This document shows, one piece after another, positions 1 through 11,891 of a stretch of 64,000 nucleotides of DNA. Numbering within the stretch: the first letter of the stretch is position 1; every line of letters begins with the position of its first letter. Position numbers and translations under genes: made by a program. Origin of the DNA: Hofstenia miamia (Eukaryota; Xenacoelomorpha; Acoela). The notes under the pieces were generated by a model. It was not told where the DNA came from. It searched no databases and saw only the letters and a program-made list of their open reading frames with translations. The stretch is taken from NCBI GenBank assembly GCA_004352715.1, contig SCFE01000003.1, positions 1,341,859-1,405,858 on the forward strand, given 5' to 3'.

Positions 1-1109
1 AAATCACAATCAGAGAATTAGGAATTCTGTGAAAAAGTCAACGAAATGTTTGAAACCTTTGAAAAAGTCGGTGTCCGAATGAGTGTAAAAATGCACTATT
101 TACGATGCCATTTAGATATTTTTCATTCTGATTTGAAACGAATTTCCGACCAGCACGGTGAACGTTTTCATCAATCTATTGCCTCCTTTGAAAACGCTAC
201 TCACATTCGTCCTCTATTGCCAATATGCTTGCTGACTTTCTTTGGCTTAATTTGTCGTAGATGAGTTATAATTTTAAATGAAATACTACTTATTCTATGC
301 TACTTTCTACTATACAATGTTATGAGCTATATTTTTCAGAAACTGATAAATTTTAATGATGAAAGTGTTGAAGCAATCTTGTTTTTATTGACCTAAAAAA
401 CCCGTTCGTTGAAATATTTCTAAATTTTTTATTGTATTTTACATTATAATGTAAAATATAATGGAATATAATTATATATAATTATATAAATAATAATATA
501 TATATAATTATATAAATTGATGTGCAACTTTTTTCTAGACTTTTCTGAAAAAAGCAATTGTGATATTTAAAATCAGCGCAAAAAATTACATTAGAAAACA
601 GTGTTCTGTTTTAATTTGCAGAAACTTTTTTTCAAAATGTAGGCTTGTGTTATCAATTATGTGATTTCTTAGTTAGATTCTATTGCGGCATTGCTGAATA
701 AATTTGTTATATTATATTAATAATTATAACAGTTATAAAGAAATACATTCCTTCATTCTAATACATACATAAATTTCATTGAAGTGGACTTTTATATTGT
801 GTAGCGTGAGATCGATTCCCAATGAGCAACAATAGTCAGATATCCAATGGTCCATTAATGTGATCAATGTTCAATAATCGCCATTCATTTGCCAACCATA
901 ACCAACAAAACAAAGCATTTTTAAAATCTTAGAATTCCACAATTTTACGAAGAAATTGTTATGATATTTTATATAATATATGCATTACATTGGAGTTTGA
1001 TTTTAATTTTCAAAAGATTTATTGTTCAGTTTCTTATAGCCCATTAATGGTGCAACAATGGCTCATTACTAGATAGATCTGCAATTTAGGGAGGAAATAT
1101 TAATTATTA
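1..1109. other. AT-rich non-coding sequence
   Basis: No gene is recognisable. A 72-codon open frame near the left edge (46-264) has no recognisable domain. Short CCATTAATG-like motifs occur near 840-870 and 1040-1070 and recur at 2620-2740. Confidence 0.5.
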
Positions 1110-1380
1110 TTACAGAGCTGCCAGATAAAGATTTAGGCTGTGGCCAAGATTGCGAAAAAGGCCTCTAAGATATTTTAAAATTCTTGTCTTTGGAAAAACA
1201 AACGACTTCAAGGGTTGATACAATTCCGAAATATTTTTCCTGATTTCAGTTTCTGCCAGGGTCTCAGAAATTACGGGTGGGTTTTCAACTGTGTTTTCAT
1301 TGTCAGCAGTATATTCATTTTGATTTAAATCATCACTAATTTCTGTTGAAACATTGTCAGTAAAAGAAGCATTGCTTGAA
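1110..1380 (-). pseudogene. Open coding-like frame, possible zinc-finger transposase relic
   Basis: About 89 uninterrupted codons read leftward from about 1380 and end in TAA at 1110-1112. No ATG starts the frame. The composition looks coding: acidic, Asn/Thr-rich residues, then an LYQPLKSFVFPK segment. Proline-phenylalanine-proline-lysine stretches like this occur just before the TTF-type zinc finger in some hAT transposases. That resemblance is weak and the cysteines of such a finger are not visible. It could equally be an isolated exon of an unknown gene. Confidence 0.2.
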
Positions 1381-3340
1381 ACATATCATAAATAGAAACA
1401 CAACCTTTAATGTATTTTTTAAGTTATTTTGCTCTTGTCGGTATAATTATACAATGATTAAATTTAAGAAGGAGTTAGAAAATACAGTATTGATCAATGG
1501 ATTTACATTTTGATAAACAGCGACAGCGGATACCTTTAGATGTTACATCAATTAAATTATCAAACATTGTTTGATTTTGTTAAACAACAATTGCCTTGAC
1601 CGCTCAGAAGATGGGGAAGTAAATTGTTGTAAGCATTAATTTTTTGCAACTGTGAGAAATACAAAAGAATGCTATTTTGAGTAATCATGAGACGAGATCT
1701 TTACATAATTATATTTGAATCATCACAATGGGTAAATAGCGGTGATATTTCAGATATAAAATAAGTAAATTGCAAGACTGATTATAATTGAAATGGAGTA
1801 AGAAATCAAAGAAATTACGAAAATGGAAAGCTTAAAATTATAAAAAAACCAATAACTTATGGGAAAACAAGTGAAAGTAATTACCCTTCAGTAGTTGATA
1901 ACGCAATGTAGTAGGCCAGCTATTGTTATTATGAGCACTGTATAATAATTTCAATGGTTTACATCAAGGTGTTTAATCTTTAAGATAACAGGCTATACAT
2001 AGGAGCACAGCCAAATTTTACCTAAGTATAAAATTAAAATTTATAATATAATATTCGCCATTATCAATGAACTGCTGATATGATACAGGCGGTATTTATG
2101 GCCACTGACGCCAAAAGCGGCTTAATTGGTAAACTTAGTTATCAATAATTGATGAGCAGATGCTAGCACATAAAACTGTTTTCATTATTTTGATTCTTAG
2201 ATCCTTTTAATATTAAAAAGGTATTGCCAAAGACTTTTTTGAATTTTTTGTTTGAAAAAATTATAACATATGATAAATGAATTTTCAACAATACATATTT
2301 ATTAATATTTGGGCACCTTGAAATTAACTATGATGTAAAAAAGTTGTGATTGAGCAAAAAATTCTATTTCAAAATTGCACTTAACATTAAATTTTAAATA
2401 TTTGCTAAATTTGGCAGATTTTTATTATTACCGTTATCATTTATAAACTAGACATTCTTTCAAGTAAATGTCTGTTTTGAATGTGATTGATAGCATTTCG
2501 GCCGTTTGTTGGGCTTGTAGTATTGGCCTAAGCTGCAATTTTAGAACTATTTAGCAATATAAAATTGTTTTATTTAAATATAAAGTAATGCTCTGCCATC
2601 AAAAACCTACTGTTTGCCACCAATAGTCCATTAATGAACCATTATTGACTTCCCAATGGATGTAAATCACTGGCTCATTAATTCCCCAATGGTAATCTGC
2701 CATTAATTACAACTAAAATGGCAAATTAATGGCTTGCATTTGGGATAAATGCAAGAGTTATACAAAATCCTAAATTTCGAATATTAATGATTGCAAAAAA
2801 TTTTTTTCCATAATGAAATTTTTGAGGACATATTGTGCATATTATTAAGCATATTATTCTAGTGAGTGGAAAAAACTTAATAGGGAAGAATATCAAATTT
2901 ATAAATATAGTTATACTGAGGCATATTATTGAATCCCTTGAATAATTTGGGCACAGTTCATAATTACTTTATATTGGGATGAATAAAGTGAGCTAATGTT
3001 ACATTTCTACATCATGATATTTATGTTTATTACAAATGCACTTGAGTAGTACTGTTAGCTAGTAGTTAATGTAAGTATCTAGGAGACACATGGTAGGTGT
3101 TGTAAACACCTTCATGATCACGACATCTCTGAATTTTAATTTTAACCTGTACTTCTTTTTTTTAAATTCTCCACGTTTACAGAAAATCGATATTTTGTTA
3201 GTTATTGTCTTGATCTCATTATGGAATATGCAAGCGATATCACATCATCGTTACCCTGTTCTCTGCTTTGTCTTTACATGATCAATTATCATCAACACCT
3301 GTCAAAAGTTAGAATTGTCTACTTTAAATAATGGGCCGAT
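1381..3340. other. AT-rich non-coding sequence
   Basis: No coding frame of interest. A cluster of CCATTAATGG/CCAATGG motifs in both orientations lies at about 2620-2740. Similar motifs occur near 840 and 1040, and around 23540 and 44690 in the duplicated flanks. Confidence 0.4.
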
Positions 3341-3366
3341 GGTTAAGGTTAGGGTTAAGGTTAGGG

Positions 3367-3369
<3 letters not shown>
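3341..3369 (+). repeat. Interstitial telomere-like repeats (TTAGGG/TTAAGG)
   Basis: Alternating GGTTAAGG and GGTTAGGG hexamer-like units, about four in all, run directly into a long (TA)n tract and a short assembly gap. TTAGGG is the ancestral animal telomere repeat, so this is either an interstitial telomeric patch or a chance simple repeat. Confidence 0.55.
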
Positions 3370-3398
<29 letters not shown>

Positions 3399-3487
3399 NN
3401 NNNNNNNNNNNNNNNNNNNNNNNNNNNNNNNNNNNNNNNNNNNNNNNNNNNNNNNNNNNNNNNNNNNNNNNNNNNNNNNNNNNNNNN

Positions 3488-3516
<29 letters not shown>
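3369..3516. repeat. (TA)n microsatellite with an 89-N gap
   Basis: Perfect TA dinucleotides at 3369-3398 and 3488-3516 flank Ns at 3399-3487. The gap evidently lies within an unresolved TA array. Confidence 0.9.
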
Positions 3517-3518
<2 letters not shown>

Positions 3519-4551
3519 TAATGCCTAACTTAGACAAACAGTTTGACTCGAACTACATTGGATGAAAAAAAAGTTAATAAAATTGAGATCTTCAAAAGAA
3601 GAAACCTATACAGCCCCTTAAAGATCAGAATCATCAGATCATTCATCGCCTTCCTCAGAATGCTTTTGATTAGCATGCATTTTCCTTTCCAACAACTTTC
3701 TCTGTTGGTAGACATTCTGGTAATATCACAAAATTATCGCCAATTGCTCTTAAGTTGTACATCAAAAACAAGAGTTTTGTACATTTTGTCGTTCCAGTCG
3801 GAATCGATTACCATTTGCAATATATCTTGCGACTTTGAACTTTCGTTCACTGGCAACAGAGCTAATAGGAGATGTTAGGCATTTGTTGGCAATAGTCGCC
3901 AACTCTGGATATCTAGCATAACTTGTATGCCAAAATATAGTGGTGAATCTCCAAACGCAGATCTTGGTATCTTTTAAAAATCAGCAAATTCTTGAACATC
4001 TTTTTCTCCTGCAACCTTATTTTCAGAGCAACTTGAGTCTTCAAAATAAGCAAAACCAGATGTTGAGTTTTACATCGCTTTAGATTACTGCTTGGTTTTT
4101 CTTGTTCATGTTCAATAAAATCATCAGGTTCCGAGCTGTTTGATCTGCTGTTATTCTGCTTCCGCAATTCTTCAATTAACAATTGCACAAGCAGCAATTC
4201 AGCTTGATCAGCCAATATTTTATTTAAGAAACCTTCCTTCTTAAAGCGAGGATAAAAAATGTTGAGATGGTGTAAATGTAATTTCCTTCAATAGATGAGA
4301 AATTTAAAAAACTCAAGTTGTACACTTGAAATGTACACCATATTTACTTAAGCATTGAATGAATTGTTTCCGGAGAGATATGTATGCATTGATTTAATTA
4401 TACTATATTGTAGCAAGTTATCATTTGGGGGTAATTTTCTTTCAATTCAATTTGTCCTTTAGTAAAACATCCTTAAATCAAATAGCTCAATAGATGTAAT
4501 ATAGAAGTTTTTTGTTCATGTGTTGTTGGAATGATAAAAATGAATTCTTTC
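3517..4551. other. Downstream flank of dioxygenase copy A, unassigned
   Basis: No confident gene. A 100-codon minus-strand frame at 3913-4215 begins MADQAELLLVQLL and is rich in Glu, Lys and Leu. It has no domain I recognise and may be a transposon remnant or chance. Confidence 0.3.
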
Positions 4552-4557
4552 TTTATG
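4552..4557 (-). promoter_or_regulatory. Variant polyadenylation signal CATAAA of dioxygenase copy A
   Basis: The sequence lies 16 nt past the copy A stop codon, at the position homologous to the AATAAA (30530-30535) after copy B. Copy A has CATAAA, a weaker variant. Inference from position and homology. Confidence 0.4.
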
Positions 4558-4573
4558 CAAATACTGTATTTAA

Positions 4574-5709
4574 CTAATGTTTATAAAATTGAGCAAATTT
4601 CGTTTTGGCGAATTCTCCAGCATTGACAGGCTCATCGTTTTCATTGAGAGGAGACTTAACCATTGCTGAGTTCTTAGGGTGAAGAAAAAAGGCAAAGGAC
4701 CGACGGGGAGCACGCATTAATTCATCCCTACTTGGTGCAACTACTCTATGCATCTAAATACAATAACTGATACAATGTGTAGACACACAAGCCAATATCA
4801 AAAAAATAAATTTCCTTGCAACAATTATTAACATAAAACATAAAAATACTAACTGTGGATTTGAATATGTCATTGCTCCACTTTTGCATAAGATTGCCAA
4901 CATTAATGAGCGCGCAATCAGGTCTTGGCGTTACTGGAATGTACTTATTTTCTTTATTCAATATTTCTAAACCACCAATTGCATCTTGAAATAGGATTGT
5001 AAGTGAATCAAAATCAGCATGCTCACCACAACGGATTTGATTTGGTACAACTTCTACAAAATATCTTAAATAGTTTAGTTAATTCAGAGATACAACCTCA
5101 ACTCAACTAGATTAAAAAAAAAATTAGGAAAAAGAGGTTTTTAGTTGAGGTCAATTTAGGTGCTACATTAGCTTATTAATATTTGAAAAAATTTAAATTA
5201 CTCAGTGTGCCCAACTTATGCCACTGTTTGAGAAGTTGCTATAATTTCAATATTCATCCATATTTCGAAGTAGGCTATCATCCAATGCGCATATTTTATT
5301 CATACAGTCAGTTTCGAAATGCATCGCATTAGCAAGGGAAATTGCGGGCATAGATTTTTGTAGCCAACCCAGCCCACGCCCGCAACGTCTGTATCTTACC
5401 CAACCCAAACTCGCAGCGAACAAAAATCATATCCAAACAGTGCCCGCAGATTTCTTCAAGAACTAACCTTGTTCTCATCTAACCAAAAATTAGTTTTCAA
5501 TAGCAAATTATGTTATATTTTAAAGTAGAACACCGTGCAGTATACATACTATAATGAACTTCTACTTAATCACTGTGTGTGTTTATATATATATATTTTT
5601 AAATATATATATATATGTATATATATATGTATGTGTATATATATATATGTATATATAGGCATATGTATATCTATATCTATATATATATATATGTATATAT
5701 ATGTATAAG

Positions 5710-5752
<43 letters not shown>

Positions 5753-7487
5753 GGCCTAAAACTGTAATTATAGTTTAATATGAAATGCGGTCAACAGTGT
5801 ATTAAACTATTACTAAAATTGTTGTTATTAGTTTGCGCACTTAAATGTACATCATCATTAAATCAAATTTTCTCCATACCGGATATAGGAACACAACCGC
5901 ACCATGTGAGGTTATTCTTTATCATTCTCAGCTAAAATATTTACATTATTCTTCAACAGAAGAACTTCCCTTGTTGAATGAAAAATAATATTTTTATGCA
6001 GCACAATAGCCGTATTCTAGACCATTAAAAATCATTGATATCTTGATATGCTGAAGATACCAAGCACATCACTTGGATGTATCATATTTAAGTAATATTA
6101 CTTCACAAGTCTGTGCAAGACATTGTGATTTCAAAGTTGTTTACACATTAAATAAGAAACATGATGGATGCATTAGGAAATAAAAGAAANNNNNNNNNNN
6201 NNNNNNNNNNNNNNNNNNNNNNNNNNNNNNNNNNNNNNNNNNNNNNNNNNNTTCATAACAGGCTTTACTCAATGTATAAAATATGGAAGAAATACATTTA
6301 CTGAAAGATTGCCAGTAACTGCAGTAGTAAATCAAGGGGGACCTTTGTCAGGTGTATTGTTTATATACCTAACAGATGAAATGCGCACTGAACACCTTGC
6401 ATATCCTACACATGGAAAAATTGTTAAACATTCAGATGATACCTGTACCACCAGCACCTCACTTGAAAATGACGTGTTGCAATCAAAAGTATATATAAAC
6501 GATGTTGATTCATTTTTCAAAGGCAAAAAATCTCAACATAAACAAAAATAAATCACTAATATTGGCTTTTACTCAGCAGAATATAAGAGAACCAGGTGTG
6601 CTGATAGTCACTTAAAAGTAATAGAAAGCATGGAGATTTTAGCTTTCAGCTTTCAGCAAATCGAGAATAATATTTAGGAATATTATTGAACAAGGAACAT
6701 AATTGGAATAACCAGGTGGATTTTGTAGTTAAAAAGGCCTTTCGGAGTATACTTGGAATGAAATTCTTAATAGAATTTCAAAACCCTCACAAAAAGTGTC
6801 TCATATTTAAAGCATACTTAAAACCAATTTATCTTAATGCATCAGTTATTTGGTTTGGGGGAAATGGATAAACAAATATTGGAAAGTACTGAGAAAACCA
6901 CTTAAACTTTTTGCTGCACTTTCGAAATTAAATAAGTTTGAAATTTTTGATAGTATACATAACCCATTTATTGAGTTATTCAAAAGTTGTCCTATTAAGG
7001 TCTACGAGGATAGAAGTCGTCATCCACTAAATGAAAGAATAACTGTGGCCTTCCACCAGCGCTAAAATATATTAATTCTAGAACGCGTCCCAATTCCAAT
7101 AGAATTTTTTTGTACTAAATCCAATTTTCCTTTTTACATAGCAAATTGTGCCGTGAACGGGAAATAAAGCTTGGGTGAAATACAATATATATATATATAT
7201 ATATATATCGACTCTATTTGTTAGTATCAAATGGCACCTTTTCCAATAAGCGATGGATACCAAAGTGTTCGTAAATTGCAGCAGACTTCCTCACCAAACG
7301 GATCATGAAATTCATCGAAAAATCCTGGATCCTAATTCATAATACATAAAATATACAAGAATATAAGATTTACATCAAGTTTTAGCCCTATAGCAATGAG
7401 GCGCAAAGTACGCAACGCCAGCGTTCCCAACATCTTGAAAAACTTGACATTGATTTTTTGAAAGTTTGGGACTTCTTCTGGCCAATT
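4574..7487 (-). CDS. 2-oxoglutarate/Fe(II) dioxygenase, copy A (last four exons only)
   Basis: Four exons, in transcript order 7487-7374, 7331-7238, 5053-4854 and 4753-4574 (TAG), join in phase to give the C-terminal 195 residues of an isopenicillin-N-synthase-like dioxygenase. All acceptors are AG and all donors GT. The exon at 5053-4854 holds the iron-binding H-x-D pair (GEHADFD). The last exon holds the second histidine (MHRVV) and the R-x-S motif (RRSFAFF) that binds 2-oxoglutarate in this family. No stop or frameshift is present. Exons equivalent to copy B exons 1-3 are not visible between 7488 and 22800; they may lie in the assembly gaps or be lost. A LINE fragment (6252-7065) and a long TA array sit in the intron between the second and third visible exons. 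Substrate unknown. This may be a working gene, a 5'-truncated pseudogene, or alternative 3' exons of copy B. Confidence 0.8.
5584..5751. repeat. Degenerate (TA)n/(TATG)n microsatellite
   Basis: Long TA-rich tract with TATG and TATC interruptions inside an intron of dioxygenase copy A. Confidence 0.85.
6252..7065 (+). mobile_element. LINE reverse-transcriptase fragment (decayed)
   Basis: Reading rightward from a 62-N gap (6190-6251), the frame gives a reverse-transcriptase core: [13 protein letters not shown], then the catalytic position as KHSDDTCTT (usual form Y/F-A-D-D). After frameshifts the typical downstream part follows: [13 protein letters not shown], then [16 protein letters not shown]. 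Stops and frame changes show it is dead. It lies antisense in an intron of dioxygenase copy A. The clade is not assignable by eye. Confidence 0.75.
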
Positions 7488-8001
7488 CTAAATAACGAAT
7501 TATATTCATTAATTAAGAAATAATACAAAAATTCATGTACATAGGTATTCTAGAATTTGGGAAGTGGCTCAAATTCAATACGAAATTAATTCGCGAATAA
7601 TTGTTAATTGTGAAGTTTAAGTTAAACGCGTGTTTTTTACGCAAAGGTTTACAGTATATTTAACGTATTTTATGATGTCACGTTGCAGTGAATTATTACA
7701 AACAGCCTTGAGGCATTTCGGTTCTGCACATTCTTTCAAATATATTTATGAAAATATATTTATTAACCGTATGCAGACATTTGGAGATGACTAATTAATC
7801 TTTTTTATCCGTGACCCATATAGTCTCTAATCAAATCATTAGAGTAATCAAAATATACAAAAGTATATGGAGAGTTGGGTAACATTTTGAATTTAAATTA
7901 GGTTTCTGCTTCTTAATAAAAATTGATTCTGTGATCTTGGACCATTTGTGCTTTAGTGAAATAGTAATGTCTGACGTTAATGCCTTGTGTATTTTTGAGA
8001 T

Positions 8002-8002
<1 letters not shown>
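7488..8002. other. AT-rich intron-like sequence
   Basis: No gene or element recognised between the first visible exon of copy A and the Penelope-like fragment. The first ~20 bases continue the near-identity with copy B described in the findings. Confidence 0.4.

Positions 8003-8037
<35 letters not shown>
8003..8037. repeat. (TA)n microsatellite
   Basis: Perfect TA array directly at the left edge of the Penelope-like fragment, possibly its insertion point. Confidence 0.9.
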
Positions 8038-8039
<2 letters not shown>

Positions 8040-8040
8040 A

Positions 8041-8790
8041 ATAAAATTTACAGTAGAACAAGACTATTTGACTCTTTTTGTGATCCAAAGCATAAGTTAA
8101 ATACAATCAAGTGTTTGTGTCAAAGATTTATCAAAATATCATCATCATATTTGAAAATTACAAATTCTTTAGATCAATTATATGACAGGTTTCGTGATAA
8201 TGGATGTCCACACTATCTTATGAAGAAAATGGTAGATCAATGTTTATTATCAACTAATCATGAAGATATAAAAGAAACTAAGAAAGACATATATTTTAAA
8301 TTACCATTCATTGAAAATAATACAATTCAATTGCAAAACAAGTTATGATCATTTAATACAATTTTATAATTTACAAAGATTATTCCAATATTTCAATCAT
8401 TCAAAACACTAAATTGTTAGTTATAGATATACTTGTGATGATTGTAAGAAATCATACATCGGCGAAACCCTCCGTCATTTTAATACACGAATCAAAGAGT
8501 AAGTCAATGGCCATTTAACATCAGAAATTTTTAATCACATTCATAATATCAACATTGAACCGTTTGAGACCATTACAAGAACAAAGTATGCAAAAATTGT
8601 AGAAGTAATTGAAATTAACAACATCGATAAAACAAAGATTTTAAATAAACTAATTAATCCAACAAAGCATTTATATTTATTTTAGATGTCATTCTATAAC
8701 TTTAGTGTAGTTTGTATATTGTAAAAATATTTTTGCTGATGATGATTACATAATATTATCGAAACGTTCAATGTGTTTCTTTTAAGAATA
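8041..8790 (+). mobile_element. Penelope-like retroelement, 3' half with GIY-YIG endonuclease
   Basis: The frame from about 8041 (SRTRLFDSFCDPKHKLN...) to 8348 resembles the region between the reverse transcriptase and endonuclease of Penelope-like elements. After a frame break, 8420-8685 encodes a GIY-YIG-type start, YTCDDCKKSYIGETLR, followed by the expected Arg-rich helix (FNTRIKE), with one in-frame stop, and ends in TAG. The 3' UTR has a hammerhead-like motif (separate entry) and then a TA tail. A second, inverted copy of the same 3' end lies at 15801-16100. The copy is truncated at its 5' end and inactive. Known for the family: Penelope-like elements pair an RT with a GIY-YIG nuclease. 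Confidence 0.75.
8733..8775 (+). ncRNA. Hammerhead-ribozyme-like motif in Penelope 3' UTR
   Basis: CTGATGA at 8736-8742 and GAAA at 8761-8764 are the two conserved hammerhead core boxes. After GAAA comes CGTT, which gives a two-pair stem III (AC/GU), then CAA, which pairs with TTG before the core as stem I. Stem II (8744-8760) is imperfect here. It is perfect in the sister copy at 15815-15867. Confidence 0.4.
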
Positions 8791-8806
8791 TATATATATA
8801 TATATA

Positions 8807-9806
8807 NNNNNNNNNNNNNNNNNNNNNNNNNNNNNNNNNNNNNNNNNNNNNNNNNNNNNNNNNNNNNNNNNNNNNNNNNNNNNNNNNNNNNNNNNNNNNN
8901 NNNNNNNNNNNNNNNNNNNNNNNNNNNNNNNNNNNNNNNNNNNNNNNNNNNNNNNNNNNNNNNNNNNNNNNNNNNNNNNNNNNNNNNNNNNNNNNNNNNN
9001 NNNNNNNNNNNNNNNNNNNNNNNNNNNNNNNNNNNNNNNNNNNNNNNNNNNNNNNNNNNNNNNNNNNNNNNNNNNNNNNNNNNNNNNNNNNNNNNNNNNN
9101 NNNNNNNNNNNNNNNNNNNNNNNNNNNNNNNNNNNNNNNNNNNNNNNNNNNNNNNNNNNNNNNNNNNNNNNNNNNNNNNNNNNNNNNNNNNNNNNNNNNN
9201 NNNNNNNNNNNNNNNNNNNNNNNNNNNNNNNNNNNNNNNNNNNNNNNNNNNNNNNNNNNNNNNNNNNNNNNNNNNNNNNNNNNNNNNNNNNNNNNNNNNN
9301 NNNNNNNNNNNNNNNNNNNNNNNNNNNNNNNNNNNNNNNNNNNNNNNNNNNNNNNNNNNNNNNNNNNNNNNNNNNNNNNNNNNNNNNNNNNNNNNNNNNN
9401 NNNNNNNNNNNNNNNNNNNNNNNNNNNNNNNNNNNNNNNNNNNNNNNNNNNNNNNNNNNNNNNNNNNNNNNNNNNNNNNNNNNNNNNNNNNNNNNNNNNN
9501 NNNNNNNNNNNNNNNNNNNNNNNNNNNNNNNNNNNNNNNNNNNNNNNNNNNNNNNNNNNNNNNNNNNNNNNNNNNNNNNNNNNNNNNNNNNNNNNNNNNN
9601 NNNNNNNNNNNNNNNNNNNNNNNNNNNNNNNNNNNNNNNNNNNNNNNNNNNNNNNNNNNNNNNNNNNNNNNNNNNNNNNNNNNNNNNNNNNNNNNNNNNN
9701 NNNNNNNNNNNNNNNNNNNNNNNNNNNNNNNNNNNNNNNNNNNNNNNNNNNNNNNNNNNNNNNNNNNNNNNNNNNNNNNNNNNNNNNNNNNNNNNNNNNN
9801 NNNNNN
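8807..9806. other. Assembly gap (1000 N)
   Basis: Exactly 1000 N, a placeholder length, bounded by (TA)n on the left and (TAA)n on the right. True size unknown. Confidence 0.95.
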
Positions 9807-10891
9807 TAATAATAATAATAATAATTTATTAGAATCAGAAAGAAAACATCTGATAATCTTATTAATTTACAAAATTAGAAAAAAACTAATTTAATATTTT
9901 TTGAGAATTCGATTGGGAAAGAAATTTGTATATTTATTTCTTTCACTGCAAGTGGAATGTGGTTTCCTTTCTCGTAACCGATCAACAGCATATGCAGCTA
10001 TCATACTTTTATACTTCTCGTTTGGAAATTATTCCTCTCAAAATATGATTTCTATTGTTCGTTATTTTGTTCTATAGTTTGTTATCCTTGTCCAAAACAA
10101 CAATATTCGTATTTTCGTTATGCCATATAATTTGTGTTTTGACTTTTTGCATAATTTCAAATCATTGCTTATGGATGTATTAGATACTATGTTTTGCGAT
10201 TTTTATCGAACTGTCTTGAGGCATATTTAGTACATAACGAATAATTTAATACGCCTAATTTAATGTTTCTAAGTTCAGATTTTATTTTAATTATTACCTT
10301 ATTTTTCTATGCAGTAAGAGTTTTCTAATATATTAGTTCCTTTTGTTTAAATGGCCATACTGTTAGAATAGCATACACTTAATTAGAATTAGTAAACCTT
10401 ATATTATAACTTTTTCAAAAATAAAGTATTTTGTTTTTCACTGTTTACTTCTAGTAAATATGAATATTTTGGTGTCTATTTTTGAAACACATTACATTAA
10501 TGGAAGCAGATCATAATAAGTTTACATAAAGCCGGAATGCATACTTGTGTTTTATGAATCTGGTGTAAAACAGTATTTTCAACAAAGCTTTCTTTCTAAC
10601 ATTTACAGTAAATTTGTCAAACAAAAACACAACAATTACTCGTGTATTAATATAATTTGTTACTAGATTAGATATTTTTGAAAAACTGTGCGTTGCCTAA
10701 TAATATTTTTGAAAACTGTGCAATGCCCTGCTTAAAATCCACCGAGCCGTCCTTCCAAAAACCAGGCACGGTTGCAGCTCTTATCAGTAAGGCCAGCGAT
10801 ATGAAAATTTTGGGAGTCGGTTCCTTTTGGTATCAATCAAAATACCGCGGTATCGGTTCGGTATCGGTATGACTATGTATATATATATATA
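9807..10891. other. AT-rich non-coding; CGGTATCGG-type repeat at right end
   Basis: Starts with a (TAA)n tract (9807-9825). No gene seen. From about 10730 the composition becomes GC-richer and ends in GGTATCGGTTCGGTATCGGT, next to (TA)n and a gap. A related GGTATCGCGGTATC block lies at 13265-13340, so both may belong to one repeat family. Confidence 0.45.
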
Positions 10892-11891
10892 NNNNNNNNN
10901 NNNNNNNNNNNNNNNNNNNNNNNNNNNNNNNNNNNNNNNNNNNNNNNNNNNNNNNNNNNNNNNNNNNNNNNNNNNNNNNNNNNNNNNNNNNNNNNNNNNN
11001 NNNNNNNNNNNNNNNNNNNNNNNNNNNNNNNNNNNNNNNNNNNNNNNNNNNNNNNNNNNNNNNNNNNNNNNNNNNNNNNNNNNNNNNNNNNNNNNNNNNN
11101 NNNNNNNNNNNNNNNNNNNNNNNNNNNNNNNNNNNNNNNNNNNNNNNNNNNNNNNNNNNNNNNNNNNNNNNNNNNNNNNNNNNNNNNNNNNNNNNNNNNN
11201 NNNNNNNNNNNNNNNNNNNNNNNNNNNNNNNNNNNNNNNNNNNNNNNNNNNNNNNNNNNNNNNNNNNNNNNNNNNNNNNNNNNNNNNNNNNNNNNNNNNN
11301 NNNNNNNNNNNNNNNNNNNNNNNNNNNNNNNNNNNNNNNNNNNNNNNNNNNNNNNNNNNNNNNNNNNNNNNNNNNNNNNNNNNNNNNNNNNNNNNNNNNN
11401 NNNNNNNNNNNNNNNNNNNNNNNNNNNNNNNNNNNNNNNNNNNNNNNNNNNNNNNNNNNNNNNNNNNNNNNNNNNNNNNNNNNNNNNNNNNNNNNNNNNN
11501 NNNNNNNNNNNNNNNNNNNNNNNNNNNNNNNNNNNNNNNNNNNNNNNNNNNNNNNNNNNNNNNNNNNNNNNNNNNNNNNNNNNNNNNNNNNNNNNNNNNN
11601 NNNNNNNNNNNNNNNNNNNNNNNNNNNNNNNNNNNNNNNNNNNNNNNNNNNNNNNNNNNNNNNNNNNNNNNNNNNNNNNNNNNNNNNNNNNNNNNNNNNN
11701 NNNNNNNNNNNNNNNNNNNNNNNNNNNNNNNNNNNNNNNNNNNNNNNNNNNNNNNNNNNNNNNNNNNNNNNNNNNNNNNNNNNNNNNNNNNNNNNNNNNN
11801 NNNNNNNNNNNNNNNNNNNNNNNNNNNNNNNNNNNNNNNNNNNNNNNNNNNNNNNNNNNNNNNNNNNNNNNNNNNNNNNNNNNNNNNNNNN
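10892..11891. other. Assembly gap (1000 N)
   Basis: Exactly 1000 N between two (TA)n tracts (about 10875-10891 and 11892-11902). Confidence 0.95.

Noticed and set aside
5584-5751. TA arrays considered as TATA-box promoters.
   Set aside because: (TA)n microsatellites occur throughout the window, without relation to gene starts.
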